A stretch of 64,000 bases of DNA from Corythucha ciliata (lineage: Eukaryota; Arthropoda; Insecta; Hemiptera; Tingidae). The notes under the pieces were generated by a model that had not been told where the DNA came from, did no database searches, and saw nothing but the letters and a program-made list of their open reading frames with translations. Shown piece by piece: positions 12,313 to 23,289 of this stretch (the first letter of the stretch is position 1; the number at the start of each line of letters is the position of its first letter). The DNA lies in contig CM075943.1 in assembly GCA_038030265.1 (NCBI GenBank), forward strand, positions 58,317,971 through 58,381,970, read 5' to 3'. Both the position numbers and the translations under genes were made by a program.

Positions 12313-13158
12313 ATAACTCAAGTGGCTTGCGTCGTATTTGGCCGGGTGTTTAAATTTAAGTTTAATGGAGTCTCATCCATGTATTATGAGATTACTTCCG
12401 GAGTTCCTCAGGGATTGCACTTGGGCCCGGTTTTATTTCCACTGCTTATGAACGATATTTCGTCGACTGTCAACAATTGTAAGTTTCTTCTTTTTTGCGG
12501 ATGACTTGAAAGTTTTCCTCAGGGTCGGTTGCCTCCAAGATCGGTTGCTGTTGCAGGAGGAAATTAATTCAGTTAGTGCTTGGTGTAAAAGAAATCGTCT
12601 CAGCATGAATATTCTCAAGTTTTAAATTATCTCGTTTTTACGTCAAAAGGATATGGTTAGACACGCCTACACTATTGATGATGGTGTGGAGCTGGAGAGA
12701 ATCGATAGTGTTGGGGATCTCGAGGTGCTCTTTGACGAAAAATTGTCTTCTAGCGATCACTTGGATGTGACCATCTTCAAAGAGTTTAAGATGCTTGAAT
12801 TCATGAAGCGTGTCACTTCTGATTTTCGTGATGTGGTTGACGTCCGTAGCATTTATGTTAGTCTTGTTTTGAGCTATCTCGAATAGGCATCTGTTGTATA
12901 GTTTCTGTATACCGCAAATGGGATTAATCGAATCGAGCGGGTACAGAGGAAAGCGGTCAAGTATTTGATGACCAAGTCTGGGCTCCCGTGGAAAGATTGG
13001 GAGTGTGAGGACGCTCACGGTTACTGCGGTATAAAGTCGCTTGAGGGTGGAAATGTCGTGAGAGGGCTCAAGACCCAACGGAAGCTCTTCAACGGGGTTT
13101 ATTTCGTGCCTGAATTATTGAATTAGCTTCGTTTATCTGTCCCGCTTCGTGTGACGAG
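12313..13158 (+). pseudogene. LINE reverse transcriptase, 5' part of split copy
   Basis: A plus-strand LINE RT with frameshifts and stops. In order: a WLASYL-like block (12,320), EITSGVPQG (about 12,390-12,415), HLGPVLFPLLMNDIS, the catalytic FADDLKVF reached after a frame break near 12,495, an RLSMN block, and a thumb segment at 12,653-12,886 with LERIDSVGDLEVLFDEKLSS and MKRVTSDFRDV. A TAG interrupts the LE*AS position near 12,886. It ends at an 8-bp target duplication where a hAT-like element was inserted; the same frame resumes at 16,852. This is a LINE family different from the copies at 5.8-8.0 kb. Confidence 0.85.
13151..13158 (+). repeat. Target site duplication, left (GTGACGAG)
   Basis: The eight bases GTGACGAG here recur exactly at 16844-16851, on either side of the element that starts TAGGGATGG. 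An 8-bp duplication is the hallmark of hAT transposases. Confidence 0.9.
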
Positions 13159-14167
13159 TAGGGATGGCCTCGGGCTTCGGGCCGGGCCGAGGGTTCCTGG
13201 CTCGGGCCGGGCTTCGGGTCGGGCCGCAGATTTCTCGGGCCGGGCCGGGCTGAGAGCTGAAGCCCGACTCGGCCCGAAATAAAAACTAGAAAAAATATAA
13301 AACAGCGAAAAGCGAGTGTCCGAAATAGACATTTGAAATATTTTGCACCCCCCCCCCCACGTTTGTCGGTCATTTCCTCACGTCTACTCGTCCTCTTTCT
13401 GTCCTCTTTTTTGTCCTACCTTCACTTACTATACCATTATGAATATATTAAATTTTCTTGGGTAATTCTACAACAATACACATTTTATACTCGCCTCGTT
13501 TTATTTGTTACTTCGCTTTTTTCCTCCATTTTAGTAGTCAAACGAGGAGTTTGACAGAATGAGGAGTTTCGCGGTATCGCGGGGAGTTTCGCGATAGGAA
13601 GGACGTTGTTAAAATGCCCAGTTTGGTAGGCCACAAGCTCGCAAATGCTCATTTTCGCCATAAAAAAATCGTTAAAAGACCAGTTCCATGGATTATATAA
13701 TGAGGGAAAATTTTCCAGATGTTAGGAAGACTAAAGAGGCAAGTGTAATCTCTCGGTCGAACAGGCATCGTAAAAATGAAATTACCTGTTCGAGGGGTTA
13801 ATAGACGCGAATTTCCCCAGCTTTTATAATCCTAGAAACTAAGGTACGAGAAATTTTCCAGTTTACCCAGTAGCGGATCCAAAAAACATTTTTGGGAGGG
13901 GACATTAAATTTCGCATGCATGTCGTTACTTTGTAGGGGTATGATTGTCGGGGGGGGGGGGGGGCTCCCGCTACGTTCTTGCTTTTTTGTCTGTTGAAGC
14001 CTCAAACTCACAATCAAGGGGTTTTCTCAGAGCATACGACAACCAGCGCTCAATCTCCAAGCGCATGGATCGTTCGTATCGCCACTGCTTTGGTCTGTCG
14101 TTTGTACTGTCAGTTTTTGTGGAGGAACAGGGACGCAAAATTCACTGTTAATTATTCAACTGTACGC

Positions 14168-14350
14168 GGTTAAGGGAGACTTGTACATGTGTTTCCTGGA
14201 ACCCCCTCCAAGCATACGTCGCCTACTCGGCATTACGTAAATTATCACCACGAAAATCGGAAAATTGTAGGCTCCGTAAAATTATTCCGTATTTCTGCAC
14301 CAATCCTGGATATCAAGACCTCATTTGAAACTCCAGGAGATTCTGCACGT
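14168..14350 (+). repeat. Dispersed repeat, copy a
   Basis: This stretch is repeated in inverted orientation at 18795-18940. Shared phrases include GTGTTTCCTGGA, CTCGGCATTACGTAAATTAT and GCACCAATCCTGGAT. Copy a has an insert of about 35 bp relative to copy b. The family was not recognised. Confidence 0.7.
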
Positions 14351-14421
14351 GCGTACGATCTTTTTTCATGTTTCACCCCTGAAATAACTGTAAAACCCAC
14401 ATAAACGTTTATCTTGAAAAT

Positions 14422-16156
14422 TAGTAATGAGCAAAGCAAGACCAAGGTCTTGGTCTTGCTGCAAGAGTCTTGCTGGTCTTTGTTGATTTAATTTTTTTTG
14501 TATTTACTTCGAGTGGCCTGTTTTTCGTTTTTGTATTTGTTGTTCTTTTTGAAGAAAACAATTGCATTGCATATCGAAAAAACAACTCAAAAACAACCTA
14601 GTTCGGGACTTATGAAATGAAAAATTTATTTTTTTCAGTTTTATTCATTTATCCCCACCTCCGATATTTTTGGATGTTCTTCGTATTTTTCCTTCATATC
14701 TAGCCGTATACTGAAAAAAATGTAACCTGCCCCCCCCTTCTGCAACCATGTGTGGTTTGAGAAGGCCAAAATAACGAAATTTGGGTTTCAAATGAGCTGA
14801 ATTACTTTTTTGAACGAACCAAACCTGTCCATCTGGTAAGGAACAGCTGATTTTAATAATGCGGAAATCCCCGAAATTGGTTTTAAGGTGCCAAATCCAA
14901 GAAATTGGGTTTTAACGCGCGGATGTGAATTTGGCTTTTGAAATAGCAAAACTTCCAAAAACTGGAGTTTTCAGGAGCCAAATTCGCAAAATTTGACTAT
15001 GAAAGAGCGGACATCCACGAAACTGACGTTTATGAGAGCCGATGGCCGAAATGACGAAATTTGGTATTTGAACCAGCCAAATCCGTGAATTTCTTTTTTG
15101 AAAGAGCAACATTTGGTTTTCGAAACAGCGAAATCTGTATAACTGATTCCAGAAAGAACAAAGGCCACAAAAATTGTTGTTTTTTTTAAAATAACGGAAA
15201 TGCGCGAAATTAGAATGGCTAAAATCCGTGAAGTTTGGTATCAAATGGGCAAAATCGGTGACATTTGGTTGTGGAAGAGCGAAAATATGGTTGAGCGCCA
15301 AAATCACGAAATTTGTTTTTTTCGTTTTTCGACTATTTAGTTTTTATAAATGGCCGAACCCGTGGAACAGATTTCAGAAAGAGCTAAACTCACGTTTGTT
15401 TTTATATGGCAAACATCTGTGAGTTTTTGAAGGAGCCAAATTCACGAAATTACGTTTTGAAAGAGTTTAAATATACAAAAATTGGGGCATTTATATTTGG
15501 GTTTGAATTGAGCCAAATCCAGGACTTGGGGTCTGAAAAGAACTAAATAAGTTTTCTGAAGAGCCAAATCTGTAAAAAACTGATTTCAATAAGAGCTAAA
15601 ACTACGTAATTTGGTATTTGATAACGGGTAAATTCGCGAAATTGCGGGGTCCAAAATGGCAAGAATCTGTGAAATTTGATTTTGAAGGTGCCAATTCTGA
15701 GACTTTTGTTATGGCAGACTGAAAATTTCCGGTGAAATTGGGGTTAGAAAAATCCAAAATCACAAAATGTCGTTCTTTTTGGAACCAACTGAAAACCTTC
15801 TCCCCCCTTCATTCCTTCTTTTTCTTCCTAGAACAAATAAAGAGCTAAAGCCACGAAAATTTGTTTTTGATGATGCAAAAATCGCCAAAACTAGGTTTTA
15901 AAGGAGCCAAATCAGCAAAATGTGTTCACGGAAGAGAGCAAAACCCACAAAATTCGGTTTTTAAAAGCAGAACTTCTTTTTGCAAGACTGGCAAGACTCT
16001 TGCAACACAGTCTTGGTCTTGCGCAAGACTCGTTAGTAAGGTTTTGTAGAAAGTCTTGGTCTCGCATTTCAAGTCTTGGTCTTGCAGCCGTTAGAGAGTC
16101 TTGGTCTTGCTGCAAGAGTCTCGCGAGAAGTCCAAGACCATTTTTGCTCATCACTA
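14422..16156. mobile_element. hAT-like non-autonomous element (inner, nested)
   Basis: A 1,735-bp element with exact 8-bp flanking duplications TTGAAAAT (14414-14421 and 16157-16164). The ends are TAGTAATGAGCAAA and, read inward from the right, TAGTGATGAGCAAA. Subterminal sequence on both sides is built from repeats of GTCTTGGTCTTGC and CAAGACTC. There is no transposase; most of the interior (14,770-15,970) is a degenerate ~31-bp array. It lies wholly inside the outer element at 13159-16843 and so inserted later. Confidence 0.9.
14770..15970 (+). repeat. Degenerate ~31-bp tandem array, family III
   Basis: About 38 diverged units resembling GAAATTTGGTTTTTGAAAGA followed by GCCAAATCC. Good examples are at 15,055-15,095, 15,295-15,325 and 15,600-15,640. 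It forms the interior of the inner hAT-like element. Minus-strand frames across it are artefacts of the repeat. Confidence 0.8.
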
Positions 16157-16317
16157 TTGAAAATTCTCGCTTTTTCGACGACTTATGTAGGAAAGCAAGA
16201 TCATACGCGAGTGCGGAATTTCCTGGAGACGAGCGTTTTTCAATCTCATTGTATTGATATGCGAGGTGAGATAGTGCAGTTTGGATGACTCAAGTTTTTT
16301 GGTGAAAAAGGCTAATC

Positions 16318-16612
16318 TCTCCACGTTTGATGTGTCTTTATTAATTCGTGACCATCGTTTCGGTCCACTAGAGCTAGACCATCTTCAGACAAAGTTTAGG
16401 GCGTAAGAACCACCCTCTTCACACGACTTTCAGTAAAACGAGCAGTGATCACAGGCTAATCCGACAGGCTCATGTGTAGCCTGTGATCACGGCTCGTTTT
16501 AGTAAAAGTCATGTGGCGAGAGGAGTTTTTACGCCCTAAACCTGTAGTACGCCCTGAGGAAGGTATAGTCGACTGAAACCACGGTCACAAATTAAGAAAT
16601 AAAGACTCTTTG
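16318..16612. repeat. Long foldback hairpin
   Basis: The two halves are imperfect inverted copies of one another. Paired phrases include TTCGTGACC with GGTCACAAATTAA, TTTAGGGCGTAA with TTACGCCCTAAA, ACTTTCAGTAAAACGAGC with GCTCGTTTTAGTAAAAGT, and TGATCACAGGCTA with TAGCCTGTGATCA. The loop is about 20 bp near 16,460. The half-sequence 'gaccat cgtttcggtc ca' resembles repeats often seen next to Penelope-like elements, but I could not prove that link. Confidence 0.8.
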
Positions 16613-16851
16613 GTGAAAAATTCTTCTCCCTCACATATTTGGTGTTTTTTCCTCGCTCTCGAAGTGGAATGCGGGCTTTTTAGCCATTGCATTGGAGTGC
16701 AGATTTATGCTCTATTTATGCAAGCGTAAAAAACTCGGGCTGGCCCGGCCCTGGCCGAAGTTTCCAGACTTGGGCCGGGCCGCAAACGTCTGGCCTCGGG
16801 CCGGGCCGATTTTGAGTCGAAGCCCGGCCCGATTCCATCCCTAGTGACGAG

Positions 16852-17000
16852 ACAAAATACTGTTCTGCACGTTGAGTGGCATAAGCCTTATAGCGGTTTC
16901 AATAAATCGGTTGATTCAGTAGCCATGGCGTTAAAAAGTCTTGCGGAGTTAGTCGATATTTTTGCCATGACTTACTGGGTAGTAGTGCACTAAATTACAA
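16852..17000 (+). pseudogene. LINE reverse transcriptase, 3' part of split copy
   Basis: Directly after the right-hand GTGACGAG duplication an open frame reads TRQNTVLHVEWHKPYSGFNK and then a VAMALKSLAEL segment. It matches the usual C-terminal tail of the LINE RT that stops at 13,158, and when the 3,685-bp insertion and one duplication are skipped the frame is continuous across the junction. This confirms both the insertion and the earlier identity of the target. Confidence 0.75.
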
Positions 17001-17129
17001 ATATTCATAGGTTGTTTTTACTTGTTATTGAGCTTTTCCGGTTCATGTGTGCATCACTTGGCCGTGATGCACATCACATAGCATTCACATGGAATGTAAA
17101 TTCCGTAGGCATTATCAAAAGGGGGGAAG

Positions 17130-18480
17130 GGACAAAAAAAAGCAGGAGTTCGTTTCGTATTCAGCTAAAATTTCTCAATTTTAGCCATAAACAAGTGATT
17201 TTTGTCAACTTCACCCGCAAATATTAGCGCTTTTCTCAATTTAGGTCACGTGTATCGTTCTTCTCAATCTCAGCCGCGGATTAGCGGTTCCCCCCACCCA
17301 CCCACCCACCAATAGCCATGAATTTGCGCATTTTCTTAACTTTAGCAGCAAAATAGCGTTTTTTAACTTGTGAGCGATGTTTCTGAATTTCCTACGAGTT
17401 TGCCGCAAACTAGCGATTTTCTCAATTTTATAGCAGAAGATTAGCACTTTTTTGAAGCTGAAAATTAGCGTTTTTCTTAAGCGTTTTCCTCAATATTAGC
17501 CCCAAAAAAGAGGGATTTTTACCAATTAAGTTTTTCTTTTTGGTTCACTATACACTATATGGATGTGCAATTTTTCTCAGTTTTACCCGCAAATTAGCGG
17601 TTTTTTCACCCATCGCCGTGAATTTCTGCCTGAAAAATCGCCTTCTGAAGCCGCGAATGGCGCACTATGCAATTTTGACGCATAAATTAATTTTCTTTTC
17701 AATTTTAGCCTAGAATTAGCGCTTTTTCTTAATTTTAGCAGCGTATAGTATCGTTTTTACGATACCGTACCTGTGAAAAAGCGAATTTTCTCAATTTACA
17801 GTCGTGCATGAATTTGCCGTTTTTCTTAATTTTAGCCACGAAGCGCGTAGGCAAGTATATGAATTACAAATTTCACCACGTTTTATCCGAGAATTTTAGC
17901 AGCGTAGTAGCGTTTCCAACCAGTCCCTCAACGAATTTTATCAGTATTTGCCAATAACTGGAGTTTTCCTCAATTTAAACTGCAAATTAGCCATTTTTTA
18001 AACATTTTTAGCAGAGAATTATCACTTTTTCCTAATTTGTACTGAAAATTAGCGTTTTTGTAGCAGCGCTACTTAGTGATTTTTTTTCATTTTTAGCCAC
18101 GAATTGGTGATTTTCCTTGTTTGTACCCGTGAATTAACGTTTTTCGTCCAATTTATATCCGTAAATTGCAAATAACAGATTTTTCTGAATTTCAGCCGTG
18201 AAATAGCGTTTTCTGCTAATTTCGCGGCGAACTAGCATCTATTTCAGTGGAGAATGTGCCATGTTTGTCCAATTTTAGTCAGAAAGCGTCTTTTTTTTTG
18301 TGACTGTTATAGCGTGTTTTCTTAATTTAACCGCGGGGTTGGTCCAAAAACAAAACTTTTGCGTTGATTCTGACAATTTATACGTAGACTGGCTTCTTTA
18401 GGCGAATTTTAGTCGGGAAGTTGCATCGCGAGACCACGATGTTCGTTCGAAGAGTTTGTTTTTGTACGTGGTACCTATCA
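17130..18480 (+). repeat. Degenerate ~29-bp tandem array, family I
   Basis: About 45 diverged units near the consensus TTTTTCTCAATTTTAGCCGC plus GAATTAGCG. A landmark variant, CGCCTTCTGAAGCCGCGAAT, lies at about 17,640. Other arrays of this family are at 23.3, 25.1, 31.2, 33.4, 34.9 and 55.6 kb in plus orientation and at 25.5, 32.4 and 62.1 kb in minus orientation. Decay is heavy. Confidence 0.85.
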
Positions 18481-18493
18481 CGACTGATTGCGT

Positions 18494-18770
18494 TGCATTC
18501 ATTTTAATTCGCCATTTTGAGCGGCCAATCATTCATTGATTGAACTGAGAGCGGCTTGGGGTTTTGTGGCAGCGTTTTCGAATGAGTCTTCAACTCGGAG
18601 AATGGTGGCATCGTCCGCAAACTGTGCCAATGTCGTTGTTCTCGGGGCTGAGGCAGGTCGTGGGAATAGACGAGGTAGAGAAGTGGAGCCGATACGCTGC
18701 CTTGGGGAACTGCCCCCCAGGACCCCTTGCCCTGTGGAGACAGATTTTGAGGTAGAAACCGCACTTTTAC
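18494..18770 (-). pseudogene. LINE reverse transcriptase palm fragment
   Basis: The minus strand encodes AVPQGSVSAPLLYLVYSHDL and, after a single frame break, TLAQFADDATILRVEDSFE, followed by a QAALSSINEW-like helix. These are the RT motifs around the catalytic FADD box of a Jockey/R1-type LINE. About 90 codons remain; both sides are lost. It is a separate relic from the RT at 12.3-17.0 kb, which is on the other strand and has different residues. Confidence 0.8.
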
Positions 18771-18794
18771 ACCTAGCTGAGAAGGTGTGACTCT

Positions 18795-18940
18795 CCAAGT
18801 ACGAAGATTTAATTGAGACCTTGAAATCCAGGATTGGTGCAGAAATACGGTGATAATTTACGTAACGCCGAGTGGGGAAGGTACGATTGGAGGGTGGTCG
18901 AGGAAACACCTGTACATTGTGCAACTCCCCCTTAACCTCG
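18795..18940 (-). repeat. Dispersed repeat, copy b
   Basis: Inverted relative to copy a at 14168-14350; on the minus strand it shares GTGTTTCCTCGACCACCCTC, CGGCGTTACGTAAATTATCA and GCACCAATCCTGGAT. It lies directly upstream (minus strand) of the RT fragment at 18494-18770, so it may belong to that LINE, but copy a has no RT next to it. Confidence 0.7.
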
Positions 18941-18959
18941 GAAGCCGACAATCTCAATT

Positions 18960-21900
18960 TATCGCCTTCTGGATGGAAAAGGATAAGAAAATAAACGCTC
19001 AATTTGAAGTTGTTTCGGAACAAATGGCATAAATTAAGTTTTTTTCTTCTCTCTTTCCACACATCCTTCTTTTCTTGTCATCCTCTTTTTCTCGAATGAC
19101 TCACACTACGCAACATACGGAATACAATAGACTCCGTGGGCAAGTTGTGAAGTAAATGGAAAGCGAGAGTAAAGAGGCAGGAAAAGAGTGAGATGGAAAG
19201 GGAATAAAGAAGAACTAAACTGTTCCAGTCCAGTTAGCCTGCACAAAGGCTTCTCCCCTCCACCACACCACTTGCTCATCACAACGAAGCCCCAAGCCCC
19301 AAAGCAACTCTTCACAGATGGGTCCCGCTGGCCTTCACGACACGTTTTTTTTTTTCTTCTTTTTTTTTTTTTTTTGTTACTTTTGTTGTTGTTGTACTTC
19401 TTCATGCATCACCCAAGGAAACCCCTTCATGATAGGTAATTATACTCACAGTGACCAAGACGAGGAGCATTGTTTGTCAAGACAGAGAAAAAAGTATCGA
19501 ACATTTCTTTTTTAGACTGAGTTTAATGGTGGTGGGGGGGGGGCTGGTGAATTCGACATAAACTAATCGGATAAAGTAAGGGGAAAACATTTAGCGAAGG
19601 ACGGATTTTATTTTTATCTATTACTTCATTACGATTTCCCCTCCGGGTACAATTCATAAAGTCATAAATTCGATCTCCTCGCCCCCTCACTAGCCAAAGC
19701 CACGCAGAGTCCACCATGGCAACCCCCCCCCCCTCACCGCTATTCCCGGTCACTAACGTCCTTTTCCCGTTGAATTTAGCACATAAATATTACAAAGGAA
19801 AAGTATGACTCGAATTTCTAGTTGGAACAAAATAGGACTTTTGGGATTTTACCAGGCACGACCTACCCACTCTCCTCATGACCGCACTAACACACTTTCA
19901 AAACCCTAACATTAGTTTTATTTGTGTTTAGAGTTCCTGTATTATTAAACTCGGCAAGTACTAGTGATATATTATCTCGTCGTGAAAAGAGTTGAGGGGA
20001 TTATGGCTGTACGGGTGAGGGGAGGGGTATTGAAAAGACATTACCCAAAATAAAACTCTAACGCAGGAGAAATAGGCGTGATCAAGAGTTTGTTGAAGAA
20101 GAAGGGGGGGAGGTGAATTATGGGTGTCACAAATCCCTCTTTAATTGGACAATGTTTGCAAGTAGAGTGCGAGTGGAAGAAAATGACGATAAATTAGGAG
20201 AGAAATGGGGTGGTTCATGGGGGGGGGGGGTGAACATAAATAGTGGACCTTTTCTCTAGAAAGTTTCCCGTCCATTTTCTAGCTCTTTATGTTTGCATTA
20301 GGCTTTTGAATCGAAAACTGTGGGGGGGGGGGGCGGTCATTTACTACTCGTAAATCGTGGTCTTTTGATTGTACAAGGGGAAGTGCATATATGCACGCAT
20401 TCCACAAGGTGGATTATAATTAGTGAGCCATTTTATGTAGTCTGGAATTAATTTCTTTCTTCTTGAATATACACCAGGTACAGTCTTTAAAAAACCCTAG
20501 AAATGGAAATTTAATTTCTCACGAGATTAATTTTTGATGTTGTGTTGGAGAACACAAGCGGAGAGTAATTTGAACCCCCTAAGGGGCCTTAAAATAAACA
20601 CGAGAGCCTCGTAAAACTAAGCTAAATGCTTAATGTCTTTGATAGTTTTGTTTTATTCATTTTCAACAACAAACAAACTTCGTGCTGTACGTATCAAACA
20701 AAATGCTGAGTTGGTTTTAATGACGATTTTATGATTATTAAAGGAATCGCAGACATTAAACTTGTATTATTAAAGATTCGTCTTACTTCACGATTCAGCT
20801 GTTTTAAAAATGAGTCAGCCGTGCTCTTATTATTCTGATTTATTTTCATTGCAAGACCGTATTATTTATGACGGCTCTTCCCCTTTCAAGTTTCCCCCTT
20901 ATAACCGAATTTATTTGTTGTTTAACCCAAGATAGCCCTATAAATCAGTTCTGGCATTCGCCTCCCCCTCCCCGCCATGCCCAACAACACTCATCGAAAG
21001 TCCCTTTACCAACAGTTGAACAGAATTCCCAACGTTTGTCACTTGTCACGTTAATAGTTTATCGAACTAAAAAGAACCCTGTGAGAAGATGAGGAAGTGT
21101 TGGGGCCTGGCGATGATGATTGGTAACGCGAACAGATTAAACAAGACAGTCGCAGTAGGTGAGGGGGGGGGAGCTCCCTTGATCGCTGAGTCGTGCTGCG
21201 TTCAATCTGGAGGGATGGGCTGTAATTTCATTTTCAATCGTTTCCCTCTCTACTTCGTCGTTTAGCTGGTAATCTGCTCCAAACAAAGAACGTTGTAGTC
21301 CAGTTTCAGAGAAACCTCTCTAAACACGCCAGACTTTGCACCCTTACATCCTAAATTTGATTATTTTTCCCCCTACCAACAGTTGCCACAGACGAACCCC
21401 TCTTCACTCCTGTACTATATACCAGGGATTTACTAATTAAATTAGCGTAGAAAGTGCCGTAGTGGTGTTGGTTCATTTATATTTAATTATTTGATTTCAT
21501 TCCGACATCATTTCTAATTTATACGTTATATCCCTTCATCTCTTTCCCTGAATTAAATATCTAACGCACTCAAACACGTGTGTCCTATATACGAGCGTCG
21601 ATTGTCCTTTCTTGTATTTCTCCCGCAGCGTCTAATTGACGATACGTGCCGTTAAATAATGTCATTCGAGTGGAAAGACTGCAGCAAAGTTAATCGGATC
21701 TACGAGACAAGGCCCCAATGTTCTCGTGGACGTTCTGTGGTAAAGTGTAATAAGATAATAATGTCGGGGCGCGAAACACTAAGTTGAGAGCCGTGTTGCA
21801 TCAACATTAAAGGCGGCATGGGATGCAACGCTGTTCGATGATTGTGGTGTGGAGTACACTATTCTCCTCCCCCTTGACCGAACTAAACTATCTCAATTTG

Positions 21901-22230
21901 AAACGGGCGAGTGTCTCGTGGCTCTGTGGCTGACCAGGTCACAAGCTCGTGCCTCTGAAGGGTTTAAGCTCGCGTTACCGTAAAGGGGGGGGGGGCACTG
22001 CACACCAGTCCTCCGTGGGTATACCAGCGCTAAGGGGGCTCAACTTTGACGCAACGTCTTCGGCTTTACACATTTTCCTGCAAAACAGCAAGTTTTCTCT
22101 GGTGAATGTGCACTTTAATCAAACAATGCAAACATTAACCGTATACCGTCTTCTTCTCACATCAGTTTTATAGCATATCAATTATCCGACCAGTCGATGT
22201 AACCGATCCTATACCATCGGGAATGAGTTC
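18960..22230. other. Unique-looking non-coding DNA with G/C homopolymers
   Basis: No credible coding frame. The stretch is marked by G or C runs of eight or more near 19,534, 19,726, 20,106, 20,220, 20,323, 21,162 and 21,985, and a T-rich tract at 19,347-19,377. No transposon ends were seen. Confidence 0.5.
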
Positions 22231-22231
22231 C

Positions 22232-22363
22232 GGACATCGGGGCTTACTTTTTTTTGTAGGTAAAGGTTGCACAAGGGTTACCTTATCACGATTTGCATAG
22301 GATTAAATGGGAGAGCTGAGTAGATAACAGCCCATCTAAATATAACCTCTTTAGCCCCGATGT
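22232..22363. mobile_element. Possible small inverted-repeat element
   Basis: The phrase GACATCGGGGCTTA at the left and TTAGCCCCGATGTC at the right form an inverted repeat about 130 bp apart. No clear target duplication was seen. It could be a MITE or a chance pairing. Confidence 0.35.
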
Positions 22364-22966
22364 CAGCCTCCCTCGGCAATGGGCACACAGGTTATGATCA
22401 GCTTTGATAAACAGTGATAAATATTCCTGGTTGCCCCATTCATTTGCAGCTTGCTGCAAAGGCGTTTTTTTTTTTTTTTTTCAATAACTCTGTCTTGATG
22501 GCTTTGTAGACATCAAAATTACGTAAAATGGAACTTAAGAGACTACGCTGGGGGATTATCAAAGGAAGGATCGCCGTAGTCGCGCGCGAGAAATCGTTGC
22601 CAGTCTTTACCCGTGAGTATCCAATCGGTCAGCATTTGACGTCGTGACATGAATGAAAATTGGGCAACGTAGTGTTTTTTCTACCACAAAGATTCATTAT
22701 TGGCAATTCGACGGACGCCCGTCATTTCTAGGCGAATTTTGCCACGTCCACAGAAGTGGCTTACTCTGGAATGCCGGAGACAGGAGTGAGTTTTTCTTTG
22801 TTGTTCAAGAAAAAAGGCCAGTACGGGAACGTAAACGCGAATGAGTGACTAGTAACAAAATTATTGGTCTTGTTTATGCTTTTCTGGAGCAATCGTTTCA
22901 TTACAAACCTTTTCACGTTGCCATCCTGTCAATTGTGGGTGGCTAACCTGAACATGAGGCGCGTTC

Positions 22967-23097
22967 GGCTCGTTTCACATACGTGGTTTCACGCGGCAAG
23001 GTTTTGACTGCCGCGTAGTTTAAGATGAGACAGCGGTATTCACGCGAATTATTACGCGAGGACCTCGTGAAACCGCGCGTGTGCTGTGTAACGAGCC
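22967..23097. mobile_element. MITE-like inverted-repeat element, 131 bp
   Basis: The left end GGCTCGTTTCACATACGTGG and the inverted right end GGCTCGTTACACAGCACACG, each leading to GTTTCACG, form terminal inverted repeats of about 30 bp with mismatches. The centre is GC-rich. The target duplication is unclear. The family is unrecognised. Confidence 0.55.
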
Positions 23098-23289
23098 TTA
23101 AGAAATGCCTAACGTAGGATGTTCACGTGCTCCTTTTATAAAGCGCTGAAGAAGATTCAGCGGCGTATATATCCCCCCCCCCCTGATGGCTGGACGCGAA
23201 ATCTCCTCCCCCTTTATGAGCAGTAATCCACCCTCTCAGTGAAAATAAATTTCAGTGCCTAATTTTGACAAATTGGATGAAATCAACAC

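Larger units (their letters stand above)
13159..16843. mobile_element. hAT-like non-autonomous DNA transposon (outer)
   Basis: A 3,685-bp insertion flanked by exact GTGACGAG duplications. It starts TAGGGATGG and ends CCATCCCTA, a 9-bp terminal inverted repeat typical of hAT elements. Both ends (13,165-13,285 and 16,730-16,840) are filled with GC-rich subterminal repeats built on CGGGCCGGGC, in sharp contrast to the AT-rich interior. No transposase was seen, so it must have been moved in trans. It interrupts a LINE RT whose frame resumes on the far side. It carries inside it a second hAT-like element (14422-16156) and a foldback hairpin (16318-16612). Confidence 0.9.

Noticed and set aside
13868..13905. 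CAGTAGCGGATCC-like hAT MITE terminus
   Set aside because: No matching right end or target duplication was found, so an element cannot be defined.
14912..15307. 131-codon minus-strand frame with repeated aromatic segments
   Set aside because: It is simply the translation of the family III array; periodic residues reflect the DNA repeat.
19106..19405. Lysine-rich minus-strand frame
   Set aside because: Created by the T-rich tract at 19,347-19,377.
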